Below, in pieces: positions 33,323 through 43,989 of a DNA stretch of 64,000 nucleotides; the stretch's first letter is position 1, and the number at the start of each line of letters is the position of its first letter. Source of the stretch: Cryptomeria japonica (Eukaryota > Streptophyta > Pinopsida > Cupressales > Cupressaceae); the NCBI RefSeq assembly GCF_030272615.1, contig NC_081413.1:720395867-720459866 (forward strand), given 5' to 3'. The position numbers were made by a program, and so were the translations under genes. The notes beneath the pieces were generated by a model. It was not told the origin of the DNA and did not search any database. It worked only from the letters and a program-made list of their open reading frames with translations.

Positions 33323-35392
33323 TCAATTTCCCATATCAGTGTGACCACTAGGATGCCGAGCGAAACTCTGTCCTGATGCGGCAGGTTTGGTAACACCAAT
33401 TGATTCCCCTGTACCTGGGTCCCCACCTAGGGGATCTCTCTGAAGTGGCCCTGTCACTCCTCGACTCTCAGGCAAGCTCCACCTGGATCTCCTACTTATC
33501 TCTAAAAATATAGGTGCACTCTGATTAGTAGGAACAATAGTGTAGAATAAGGTCCTGTAGTACTTAGTCTCACAGGCTGAACATTGAATGGCCTTGATGG
33601 CATCCCCTGAACTAGTCCCTACGACCACAACCACCTGTGTCTCTGCTAGTTGGAACCTTCCAAAGATGCATCTCTTTGAAGTGAGAGAGGAAATTTGAGC
33701 CTTTGCATGTGTCTGTACATGGGACATCTGTGCCTATGTCTGTACCTGTAACTGTGCCATTTGGACCTCTAGCTGGGCTATTTGAGAGTCCCTCTTTGCT
33801 AGCCAACCCTCTAGTTGTTGCACCTGACCCTGCAAGTCAATAATCTGAGCCTATTGTTGATGAGATGATATCCTGATGAGGATCCTTTGTGGTCCCTTTT
33901 CCTCTAGCTGCTCAACCTGTGATACTCCTATAGGTACCTTCTCAACCTGGGGAACCTCTTACTCTGGGACTTGCTAACCCTGATCCACTGGACCTAATAT
34001 CCTTTGTCTGACCACCCGGGTCATCTAATCCATAGGTAACTCTCTAGTAGATCTCAAACTATTGGCTCCTGGCATGCTTGTCGATACCATTACCACTGCT
34101 CTACCATCTCCCCCATCATCATCCCCTTCGTCTACATCTCCACCACTATAATCTCTTGCATCTCCTCCATATCCATCTATGTCATCCCCTCCATCTCCGC
34201 CATCATCTCTACCTCCACCTCCTCTCCTCCCACCATTCCTTGACCGTTTAGGAGCTCTACACTATGGTCTCTCATCGTCCTCATCTAAAACTAGCAGTGG
34301 TTCATCAGGTCACGTCAATCTAGGAAACCTATGTGCAGTAAAATATGCAACATACTCGCCAGTCATCCTGCTATCTATGGTACTTGGTAAATAATCCTAA
34401 TCCAATGGCCCTAATAATAGGTACTCTACGCATGCCTACTCATATGAAATAGTGGCCTCCCAAGTAGCCACATCAAGTCTCTTATGTACATAGTGAGTTG
34501 TACCTAGTGGAATCCCTTGTATCCTACCATACTTTCTCAGCACCCTCATGCAGAGGAATCACTCGATAAAATAGGGTGTAGATCCAATCAAGTACTAAGT
34601 CAATAATATATAAGGCATCTCCACTGAATCCTCAGTCCATATCTCACAATCTCTGTAGGATCTCCATATCACTGTATCTAGATCATCTAGTACTCGTCGC
34701 CAATACTCCAATTTTCCCAGCTTTCACTAGACAATGATACCTGGATATCGATAAGCGTAAGGCTTGCCTATAGGTCTCTCTTTGTCCGCCAATAGCCATG
34801 TGATAGGTAGATGCTCCCAAACCCATATCTGGAGAACTATAACCCCTGTCGATAATCCGACTGATCCATGATATACTACTCGGTGCAAATCGTAATATAG
34901 GTGGGCCAACATGCATGATCCCCACACAAATCAAGTCCCTCATGTCACCAACTGCTCAAGGAGATGACCCCATCCAATGGATAATCCCTTTGACTTGTGA
35001 TTTAGACAAAGGAAACCCTCGACAAATCCGACAAGCATAGTAGGTAGTGTGGCGTAGCCTAGATTTAGCATCTCCTGCCATGCAATGCCATATCCACCAA
35101 TCTCATCATCTTCGAAAACTCTGCGAAGTGCATCTGTCCCACCCTACTCACTGAGATCATAATAGACCAACTCACCCATGACTAGGATGTGTAGTATCCG
35201 ATACACATCCTTAGGTGTCACAGTCATCTCGCCAGTCGATAAATGGAAGGTATTATGCTCACTATGCCAATGCTTAGCCAATGTTGTCAATAATCCCTAG
35301 TTAATCAAAGGTTGAGGCATATCTCGAAGGGAAGATAGGCCACACCTATCGATGTGGTCTCTCTTTGTCGGGCTAAGGTGAGGTATCAACAT
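33323..35392 (-). pseudogene. Antisense ORF with plant mobile domain (PMD)-like sequence
   Basis: Read on the minus strand from about 35392, the pieces resemble a plant mobile domain protein. They include 'LSPTKRDHIDRCGLSSL', 'TFHLSTGEMTVTPKDVYRIL', 'LLEQLVT', 'MLAHLYYDLHRVVYHG' and 'LQIWVWEHLPITW' in the expected order. After them come a Gly/Asp/Arg-rich stretch (about 34100-34230), a coiled coil ('IIDLQGQVQQLEGWLAKRDS', about 33800) and a C-terminal piece ending at 33323. Stops and frameshifts occur throughout. PMD proteins (MAIN/MAIL1 relatives) are known both as host genes and inside transposons. Antisense ORFs between integrase and 3' LTR are known in some Tat elements. Its role is unknown. 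Confidence 0.7.
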
Positions 35393-36872
35393 CCATGTCT
35401 TCGGGAAGCACTTTCAAGATTGAAGAACACTAAAGGGCTCCTGCAATCAAATCATATCATCGTATCCATATCTTGATTTATCTATCAATCAAGTCAATCT
35501 ATCTATTAGTACATTTTGCTCACTTGAGATTTCTACCAAATCTCATTGAGCCCCTATCAATGATGCTCATCTATCATGAGGTCCTTATCAGTCATATCTC
35601 ATCTAGTACGTAAATCGAGATATTCAAAAGTGATCATCAAATTTCATCAATCAGGAGTATCTAATTTTATCGATTTGATACCTAATCGAATCTATCTTAC
35701 CCTATCGAAATAAAAAATCAAATCATATTTGCATCATTTCATCGCCTTTATCGAAAATCGTGACGTTTGGGGGGGGGGGGGGGGGGGCAAAGGCACAAAT
35801 TTTTTTCTATCTCATTTTGCGCACTATCAAAATCATCACGACTCCAATCGAATAATAATTAAAAAAAATCAATCATCGAAATAATCAAATAATCAAAACA
35901 TAAAAAAATCAACAAATCGAAAATTAAAAAAAATTAAAAAACCCACAAATTCAAAAATTCAAAAAAAAAAAGGGCAAGTGGCGCCACAACACTGGGCCCC
36001 GCAGGTGGCACCGTGGCACCACCGGGCCCGCAAAAAAAAATACAATAATTTTTTTTACATGCAAAATTTCAAATTTTTAAAAATCGACCAACAACCCATT
36101 TCAACGCATGAAAACCCAGTTCAAAAATGAAATAATTTTAAATACCCACATCTTTAAAAAGGGAGAATGATTTTTTTCCAAAACTGGCTGATTTTTTTTT
36201 GAAAATCAAACTGAAATTTAACGAAACTAGGTTTTCTCGGGGTACGTACCAGTGGACCATAGGCTGCGAGATGCTCATGTCGTTGAACTCGCTTGAATTT
36301 GTGCTAGTGGTAGGGGATCACCATTTTCTTCTCCAGAGCAACTTTTCAACAATTCAAATTGCACAAATGAGGAGTGGTAAAAATAATTTTCACTTTTTAA
36401 ACTCAAAGTGGGGCATTTGAGTGGGATTTTTATTCCACTTATTTATCAGCATCTAATCAACTAATCAGCTTGGCAGGACAACATTTTCGAATTTCTTATC
36501 GGGAAATGAATCAGATCAACTCTGAAAATATTTAAAAATTGTAAAATCACAAAAAATCTAAAAATCGCGAAAAATTCAAAAACATTGAAAAATTATCCGA
36601 TTCATCTCCCGAGGGGGCATCCTCGCATCATAATCTATTATTCAGCATCTGGGCCATCATATTGAGATTTATCATCTCAAAATCAAAACCGTATCATATC
36701 AAATCGAATTCGCATCATATTAGATTTATCATCTCGAATCAAATCAGTATCATATCAAAACCAAAATCAAGATCAAATTCACGTTCTATCAAGATCAATA
36801 TCAACAACATTATCAAATTGAGTTTTCTTTCAACCAACTCATCGCCACACATCGCTTCAAAGAGGGGCAAAA
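35393..36872 (+). other. Tat 3' non-coding region up to the 3' LTR
   Basis: This holds 'atcaaatc/atcatatc' repeats, a run of 19 G (35769-35787), a GC-rich island (35972-36031) with repeated ggcgcc/ggcacc and gggccc words in otherwise AT-rich DNA, and a polypurine tract aaagaggggcaaaa (36859-36872) abutting the LTR. It would contain the promoter side of the antisense ORF. The small frames at 36199-36420 and 36662-36910 have no known domain. Confidence 0.55.
36859..36872 (+). other. Polypurine tract of the Tat element
   Basis: aaagaggggcaaaa directly precedes the TGTATACACC start of the 3' LTR, fixing plus-strand orientation. Confidence 0.8.
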
Positions 36873-37832
36873 TGTATACACCTAAAAATGGTCTGAAGAT
36901 AATTAATTAAATATGGAGTTATTTAATTAATCCCCTTTCCCAATTAATTGAATTCACAAGCAATTAGATTAATTTCCCTATTCATCTACTAGTAAATAAG
37001 TCTAATTGATTTATTTATATAGTTCATTCAATAGTCCCCCTTTGATTAATTAATCCTCTATCCATTTTAATCAATTCTTTTAATTCTTAATTAAGATTAA
37101 CAAACTCAAGTTTGTTGAGATTAATTACCATTTTCTTAATATTTGAATTTTTAAATTCAAATATGAGCACATGGCTCCTAACTTCTAACCACCTAACCGA
37201 ACTACCCCCTAACCTAACCCATTCTATCTAGTCCTAGGTTTAACTAACCCTATCCTATCTTGCACATCCTAACCTCTTTTATCCTAACCTCTTATTAGGT
37301 TGGATATTCTCCCCTTGAGACACATGTCACTTTTGCCACGTGTCTCCTCCCTTGGACACTTGCCCTCTCATGAGCAAGGTTCCTTGACACTTGTCACCAC
37401 AGAGATGACAAATGTCCCTTCATCCAACCTCTTCTCCAACTTCCTCAAACTTAGCCCTTGATATCTTCAGATCGAATCCAGGCCGTCGATTCCTGCCACC
37501 TCAACTTTGGCATTGGAATTCCTATAAATACCCCTCATTTTGGAGCAAAAGAGATCCCTTGCATTCATAGTTTTTGCATACTTACTATAGGCATTTTACA
37601 TCTTGATCATCTAGCAATAATTGTTAATTAGATTAATCATAGTTTATTTTCATATTAATCTAGTCGTATTTTATCAATCATGTAGCTTGAATAGATCATT
37701 CTAGCTAAATCGTCCATCAACCATCATGCATCTTATATCATTTGCACAATCAATCATGATCAAGTAGCTACTCAACTCTTGAGTTGTCACTATTGAAGGT
37801 CATTGCCCCACTGAGAGCCAAATAATTCTACA
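36873..37832 (+). repeat. 3' LTR of Tat-type element
   Basis: 960 bp, TGTATACACC...AATTCTACA. It aligns with 18776-19749, with scattered substitutions and a few small indels (roughly 5-6% by eye over the first part). The TATA-like motif is at 37523-37530. Confidence 0.88.
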
Positions 37833-39135
37833 ACCTTCAAGGTCCTCAAGAATAGAGGAAGATGGGACATTTGAAAGGAGGTTGTGGGTTTGCATCCTTA
37901 ATTTAGCTTTTGTATTTTTTTCCTATTTATGTTGTGTTATCTCATTATATGTGCATGTTGAATATATAATTAACCACATTTTTAGTAGCACAAGTACACG
38001 TAGATCCATGTGTATTTAGGAACTTGACATTCGATTCATTTGATTTTATAGGGGGCCTTAGAGTTTTCTTATTTGGCTAATGAAGAGCTTATAAGTGCTC
38101 AAGTTCTTGGCTTGATTTTTTATATAGAACATAAAAATATAAATACATGCCTTTTTTGAATGTTCCAAAATTATATTTATGTGTGTGAAAATGTGTATTG
38201 AAACATTGAAGTTCCATAAATAAGTATATAGGAGTTCAAAGCTCCACGCTTTGTGAGAAATCTCATCAAAGTAAAAAAAATTCTTCCATAATGTAGATAT
38301 GTAAAGTTATGTGCAAGCTCTAAAATTCTATAATATTATGTTTGTTGGTTTCACAACTTTGCATGTAATTTGTAAGAGTTATAAAGTTGCATGTGAGCTC
38401 CAAAACTCCACAATAATATGTTGATAATATTTAGAACTCTCCATGTAATTTGGAGGAGTTGTAAAGTTACACATGAAATTCAAAACTCTACAATGGTATT
38501 TTTGAAGGTTTCAAAACTTTGCACAAGTTGAAGGTGTGTAAAGTTGTGGATAAGCTCTAAAACTTTGTAATGCTATTTTTATTGGTTTTGAAACTTTGTA
38601 TGTAATTTATAAGAACTACAAAGTTACATGCAGTCTCTAAAATTTTATACTGTTAGGTTTGTGAGTTTAAAAAACTTGCATACACTTTACAAGAGCTCTA
38701 AAGTTGCACATGAGCTTTTAAAATCCACAATATTATTTTTGTGAGTTCTAAGATTCCACATGTAACTTGTAGGAGTTATACAGTTGCATATAATAGTTGA
38801 AGTTCCAGAATATTATAGATTTATTTGGATTAGAGGTAGGCCTATAGAATAGAAAGTATCAAGGTAACTCTAAATTTTTACAAAAGTTGTAAGTATATTG
38901 GTAAGCTCTATGTTTCCACCATAATCTATGTTTTGAGATTGGCATTGTGAATTTGACCCATATTTTTAAAAGTATTCCTTATGTGATTGTGCTTAATGCA
39001 TTAATGATTAGTTGGACCATGTATCATTTTGTTATATATTGATACCTTGTGTGATTAGGGTGCAATGTGACATCTTGATGTCACATTTGTAATTCAAATT
39101 ATTGTTCATCTAATTATTGTTTGTTATTGTATTAG
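37833..39135. other. Unassigned DNA with a minisatellite
   Basis: No gene is seen. The 80-bp repeat array occupies 38303 to about 38820. On either side is plain AT-rich sequence. Confidence 0.5.
38303..38820. repeat. Degenerate tandem repeat, 80-bp period
   Basis: The word aaagtt(g/a)cat-gagctc recurs at 38303, 38383, 38463, 38540, 38620, 38700 and 38780. The spacing is 80 bp except for one 77-bp step. Within each unit, 'aaaactc-acaat-atattttg', 'aaaactttgcatgtaattt' and 'aagagtt' follow in the same order. Copies are much diverged. This is an old minisatellite of about 6.5 units. Confidence 0.8.
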
Positions 39136-39537
39136 GTGAAAGATTGGGTTGTTAAATAGATAAAGGTCTAATGGTGATTATATATTCTCTCTATTTTTGG
39201 GATATGTTTATTGGATAAGAAAAAAGAAAAATATTGTTGTCCTTTCCATTATTAACATACAATATACAAATCCTATACATGCTTGCAAAGAAGTAGTTTT
39301 CCTACATAGGTTGTTCTTAGATATTGGCTTCCAAGCTAGGGAAATAGAGATTATTTTTAATAGTCAAGGTGTCATTAGTTTGGAAAGATTCTACGTTTTT
39401 ACGTGCCCACATGAAATAATTTGATGTATAATTTAATTTAATTTTGGATATGGTATGAGGTTGAAAAGAAATAGATTTAGAAGGTCGCTTGACCTTGGAG
39501 ATATAATATATTCTCTTATAAAATAGTGAGCACAAAT
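39136..39537 (+). pseudogene. Relic copia RNase H fragment
   Basis: A decayed end of a copia pol is visible. 'KDWVVK' (near 39137) corresponds to the S-D-W-A-G block, 'HACKEVVFLHRLFLDIGF' to the A-C-K-E-A-x-W-L-x-R-L block, and 'IIFNSQGVISLERFYVF' to the C-D-S-Q-x-A-I-x-L-A block. The catalytic Asp in the last block is Asn here. The piece is cut by family A copy 2 at 39538. The rest of the relic resumes at 61249, with a polypurine-like tract and LTR start at 61347. Confidence 0.75.
39533..39537. repeat. Target site duplication CAAAT, left copy
   Basis: It pairs with CAAAC at 61244-61248 (one mismatch), supporting a single insertion spanning 39538-61243. Confidence 0.65.
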
Positions 39538-40474
39538 TGTTGGCAATTGACACTCATCGGGATTTATTGTTTTATCATTTTTCTTTGATTGGGTCAGCCG
39601 ATATACACTACACACAATCGGTATATACACTTTGCTTTATCCTTAATAACCGGTTAGTCTTGGTATCGGTAACGTGCATTTGGAACCCAGTTAAGTATAG
39701 GACCTGACTAAGATATATTGTGACCCCGATAATTTCTTTCATGGAATTTTTGATAGCATGTGTAGGTCGACATGGTCATCGGGATTATGCATGATGTACC
39801 TTGTGGTCTGGCAGCCGACAGGTTATAATTCTTCATTGAGGCCGACATATTCAACAAGTTAAAAGGATATTTAAGGAGATCTTTTAGTGATGGATTTAAT
39901 GTGAATGTGAATGCGATTTTGGTTGCGAATCAGTCAAAAATTGATGGTATGTATTTTGGTCAACAAGAGGAAGCTTTAGTGTGCAGTTTCATGTGCGCTG
40001 TGTCAACTGGTAGTAGAACTAAGCATAGCAAAATATCAGTAAACCGATTCACATAGAGGGTTGACTAATCATAAACCAGAACTTATCCAACATGGTCCGA
40101 TGCACTTTATAAGTTCATTTTTGTTTGTAATCATTGTATATTGTTGTGTAAGTCAGTGAGACTTTTGTTTGAGTAGTGAGCTCTAAGCGGTTGGCTTGAT
40201 TGCATGTGCAATCCCCTCCATGCAATATTTGTATACCTTGATCAAGTATATAGATATTGTGGGTATCGACCCCAACGTGGTTTTTCCCTTTGCAGGGTTT
40301 TCCACGTATAAATATTGGATTTATGGTGTTGCTTCTCTATGTGTTATTTGGTTTATGCACTTTAATTTTATTTACTGTTAACCAGTTCATATGCAATAAG
40401 TTCATAAATTTATTTACCAATAGAACATTGATTCACCCCACCCCCCCCGCTCTCAGTGTTCTTGGATTCCAACA
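39538..40474 (+). repeat. 5' LTR of family A copy 2
   Basis: TGTTGGCAATTGACAC...GGATTCCAACA, 937 bp. Near its start it lacks about 70 bp present in the 3' LTR; the break falls at a shared catcg/catc word, as expected of a deletion between short repeats. The block acgtggtttttccc...gggttttccacgta is at 40275-40308. Confidence 0.88.
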
Positions 40475-40476
40475 AC

Positions 40477-40488
40477 TGGTATCAAAGC
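40477..40488 (+). other. Primer-binding site
   Basis: TGGTATCAAAGC lies two bases after the LTR end and is complementary to initiator Met-tRNA apart from one base (A for G). Confidence 0.85.
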
Positions 40489-40541
40489 TTAGTTCCTCAG
40501 AAGAAGTTTAACCACTTGAGGAAGATCTAGAACTTGGAATC

Positions 40542-42300
40542 AATGGAAACCAGTCTATAGAAACAACTTCAACTTGATCTTGAGGATCTTGATAGTGAGC
40601 AGATGGAAAAAGGTAAACTAAAGAATGAACTAATGCAAGCCAGAGAACTAATGCAAGAGCATCCCCAGTTCATAACAATCTTGCATCAACCAAAAATATT
40701 TCCTTTATGTTTTTCTTTTTGTTTGCAGTTTCAACATTTCTTTCTATGTGTCCCGGATTTGGCTCACCGGATCCTATGGAGTTGGATTTTACTTGAATAC
40801 TTGATCATCTTCCTTATTTCCAATCCATGGAGCATTTGGATCATTTTTCGGAAAGTTATTGCTACCGGTTTCTGAGACAGTTTCCTGTTACCAGTTGACA
40901 ATTTCCTATTACCGGTTGTCTGGACCTATTTGCATTGGTGATCTACTGGATCCCTTTCATAGCTTACGGAGCCCTAAGTGTTGATTATGATGTTCCTTCA
41001 CATGTGGTCAACCTTTTCCCATGATATACTCTTCATCCTTTGGATTTTCTAGAAGAATTTCTTTGGCGGAGGCCGACCTTGTTGGTTTTGCACATTAGTT
41101 CTTGTTCTTCGGGTTTTGATCCCTTTTTGGGCCGACTGGATCCCCTTGGATCATATAAATATTTTTAATAGATAATTAGAATGTAACGAAGATGTTAGAC
41201 TAAGAATAGAAGATAGATCTTAAGATTTGAGGTCTCGCTTGTGACCCGTTCTTTATTTTGAGCATATTTTAGCAATTTTGTGAGTCGGTTTCTGTAACTC
41301 GGTTGTTACTAGTTGGTTGTAATCAATTTTCATGTTATAATTCAATCTATTATGCATTGCCTCCATCATATCCTTGTATTTCTGTTGTGTTTACTCTTGT
41401 TGACTGGTCCGGATTGATCTCTTTGAGGTCCCTCTCAATTGGTGACTGCTTCAAGAACACATCATCTCATTGCAAGGAAAGCTTTCAATTGCTCAAGCTA
41501 AGAGGAAGGAACTCTGTGATGAATTGAAAAATCAGAGTAGTGATCAGGAAGATGATATGAAGGATCAATATCAGAAAATCACTCAAGAGAACACTATCTT
41601 GAAAAATGAGATGCAAGCCCTAACCATGAGAATGTGCAAGCAGATTGAAGACAAAAAGAAGAATGAAGAAAACCTAGCTCAAGCATTGAAGGATAGATCT
41701 AATGAATGCAACAAGCTGACACATGAGAATGACATGTTGAAACTTGAGTTGATCTAGTCCCAAAACAATGAGCATGAACTTGAGAGATAGATCATAATCA
41801 TGAGAGATGATTTAGTCACTACAAATGAGTACAAGAAAAAAATCAAAGCCAACTCTGCCAAAATTGATGAACTACTGAAGAGTCAAAGAGATGCTAATGA
41901 TAGGAGAGGTCTTGGTTATGAAGAAGGAGAAAGCTTGAGTACTACACAAAAAGATCAATCATCCGGTCAAAAGAAGAATCATGCCAACAATCGAAATCAA
42001 AAATCATCGGTAAGACAACCTAATGCTCACAAATTCAATGGTACATGCATTTTTTGCAATAAATATGGTCATATAGCAAGTCAGTGCAAGAATAGGAATA
42101 ATCAGAACAATGCATCATTCACCGGTCTTGGAAATGTAAGATGTCATGCATGTAGTAGATTTGGACATATGGCTAACCAATGCAGATAAAAGGGAAATCA
42201 AGGAAATCAACGGTACAAAAAGGCAATTTAGAAGAACAATATTGTTTGTTATGCATGCAACAAGATTGGACATATTGCTAACTATTGTAGGAGTAAGAAC
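40542..42300 (+). pseudogene. Family A gag with coiled coil and zinc knuckles
   Basis: The N-terminal piece from an ATG near 40542 has one stop, then 'LQLDLEDLDSEQMEKGKLKN' and 'QEHPQFITILHQ'. From about 40700 to 41465 the DNA is not gag-like (separate entry). Gag resumes at 41470 with a long coiled coil ('KITQENTILKNEMQALTMRM'), two stops near 41757-41790, 'RRGLGYEEGES', and knuckles 'CIFCNKYGHIASQC' and 'CHACSRFGHMANQC', with a third ('CYACNKIGHIANYC') after a stop at 42187-42189. The protein would package RNA. Stops show it is dead. Confidence 0.75.
40700..41465. other. Non-coding interruption within family A gag
   Basis: About 765 bp without gag similarity separate two gag pieces. It begins close to a pyrimidine-rich stretch ending in AG (tttttctttttgtttgcag, 40711-40729) and contains LTR-like wording (tgtcccggatttggctcacc from 40748; cggtttctgtaactcggttg near 41287). 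It could be a solo LTR of another element, an intron-like segment or part of a long leader. No target duplication was found, so I cannot decide. Confidence 0.4.
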
Positions 42301-42375
42301 CCACTGGTAACTAATGGGAGAAGGGAAAGGAAAAGGTAGAAGCTATCAGAAAAGAACATGAGAAAAGATGGGTTA

Positions 42376-42380
42376 GGAGA
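42376..42380. repeat. Target site duplication GGAGA, left copy
   Basis: Repeated exactly at 56271-56275. Confidence 0.9.
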
Positions 42381-43969
42381 TGATGGGATGGGGTTTGGGA
42401 TAGACTAGCCCAGTCTATGCTCTTGGATCCTTCCCTTGGATCACCTGGTGTTCTCTTCACACCCTAGGGTCTCTATGACTTCCCTTGCTTGAGGAATCCC
42501 CTGACCTTTCCCAATCCACCCACCAATGAGTTGCAATGTTGCTCCCAAGGTCTCACCTACTCATGAGACTCAAAACCCCTTACTATGGCTAATAAGGGCT
42601 TGGCTTGTTCCACACCTTCCTAGGTCTTAGCAAGGTTAGGTCATGTCAATTTAATGATTTTTCCACCCATTCATGTGCCCCCATGAGGTTTCAATATTCC
42701 AACCCTTTACCGATTTCACTATTTTGTGTTTTTGCCTACAAAATAGGGCTACAAGGATTAGGACCAATTAGGCCTCCTACTCGGTCCTTTAGGGCTCCCT
42801 CTCACAAACGATGCACAAACAACCCAAAATCCCAAAATAGACTACCATTAATTTGGCTAGGGCTCAAGTATTTCTCTAGTTTTGGGCCTCCAAGTGGTCG
42901 TACAGTGCCTTGGGTGAATTTTGGGGTTTTTAAGGGTTTTGTGAGGGTTTTTATGGTCTGCCTGGGTCACAGTGTGTGTTTTGTGTTTTAGCCACCTTGT
43001 CTAGATTGGTGGAGGATCCTCCTTCACACCAATGGTTCTTCACACACTCCTCTACACCTCCTCCAAAGCGTGCACTCTCCTCTGACCAACCTTTCTCTCC
43101 AAGACCTCTGCAGCTTAACCCTTCCTAGTCGGACACTATTCAGTCTTGCCTAGGATTGGGTCTCTTGATGGCCTCCCTGAATTTTCAAGGGCCTTTCTTC
43201 TTTTTCAGTATAGTATAGGTTCTTCACTCTCATTCCCAATGGTTTCATGGTGGTTCCACAATGGGGAATGGAGTTATGCAGCCATTTACACAATCTTGTC
43301 CAAAACTGGACAATAAGAAGTCAATTTACAAACTATTTACAAACACCCACAATTTGCTAATAAAAACCTAATCTAATTGCTCACAATGAAATTATTTACA
43401 CCATAGAAGACATTCCACACAATTTTTCATGCAAATCAATCCATTAACTTGCTTGGTTGCTTCATTCAAATTGACTGGTAACCAACAAACAGTCACAGTC
43501 AGGTCACTTTGCTTGGGCCGTACAATGTCTGACATCCAACCTCTTAACTTAGGGTTTGGAAATAATTATACTACCCATACCTTAGTTAGTGTGCCAAAAT
43601 TATGGCTCTCCACACTCAACAAGGGTCTTTGACCATTTGGGTGGAAAAGTTGCTTGACAACTTTTAAAAGTTGTCATGCAACTTTTGCATCTTTTAAGCA
43701 ACTTTGCCATTGTTGCTTTTCATGACTCCTAAGCCTATTTTGGGCTATCCTAAGGAAATAAACATTCCAATAAGTCCTAATACACATCCAAGGCACACTC
43801 AACCTCTCCTACACAAGAAATCGCAACAAAACACTAAGGACCTAAAACTAGGACCTAGTCTAGAACAGATGAGCTCATGGCTCTTATTCATATACAATGG
43901 CTTCAAAAGAAGCATAACACCAACAAAAAAAAAGAAGGAGGAAGATCTTGGAAGGGTGCTCCTACACCA
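42381..43969 (-). repeat. 3' LTR of chromovirus copy 2
   Basis: TGATGGGATGGGG...CTACACCA, 1589 bp. It carries a perfect 20-bp palindrome, gacaacttttaaaagttgtc, at 43656-43675. The adjacent + strand tactccctctctacac (from 43970) is the complement of the polypurine tract. Confidence 0.92.
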
Positions 43970-43989
43970 TACTCCCTCTCTACACAAAA

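Larger units (their letters stand above)
18776..37832 (+). mobile_element. Ty3/gypsy Tat-type element, decayed, with two later insertions
   Basis: A plus-strand element is bounded by LTRs at 18776-19749 and 36873-37832 that start TGTATACACC and end CTACA. The internal order is gag, protease, G-patch-like motif, RT, RNase H, a second RNase H, integrase, a long 3' region and an antisense ORF. The second RNase H and the antisense ORF are known features of Tat-lineage elements. A non-autonomous copia element (19988-24206) splits gag, and a solo LTR (31415-32885) sits in the 3' region. The flanks (agtat, left; acctt, right) do not match, so no target duplication is seen. All coding parts contain stops or frameshifts. 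Confidence 0.85.

Noticed and set aside
38303-38820. CRISPR-like array
   Set aside because: The repeats are continuous and diverged with no unique spacers of fixed length, and the surrounding DNA is plant retrotransposon.
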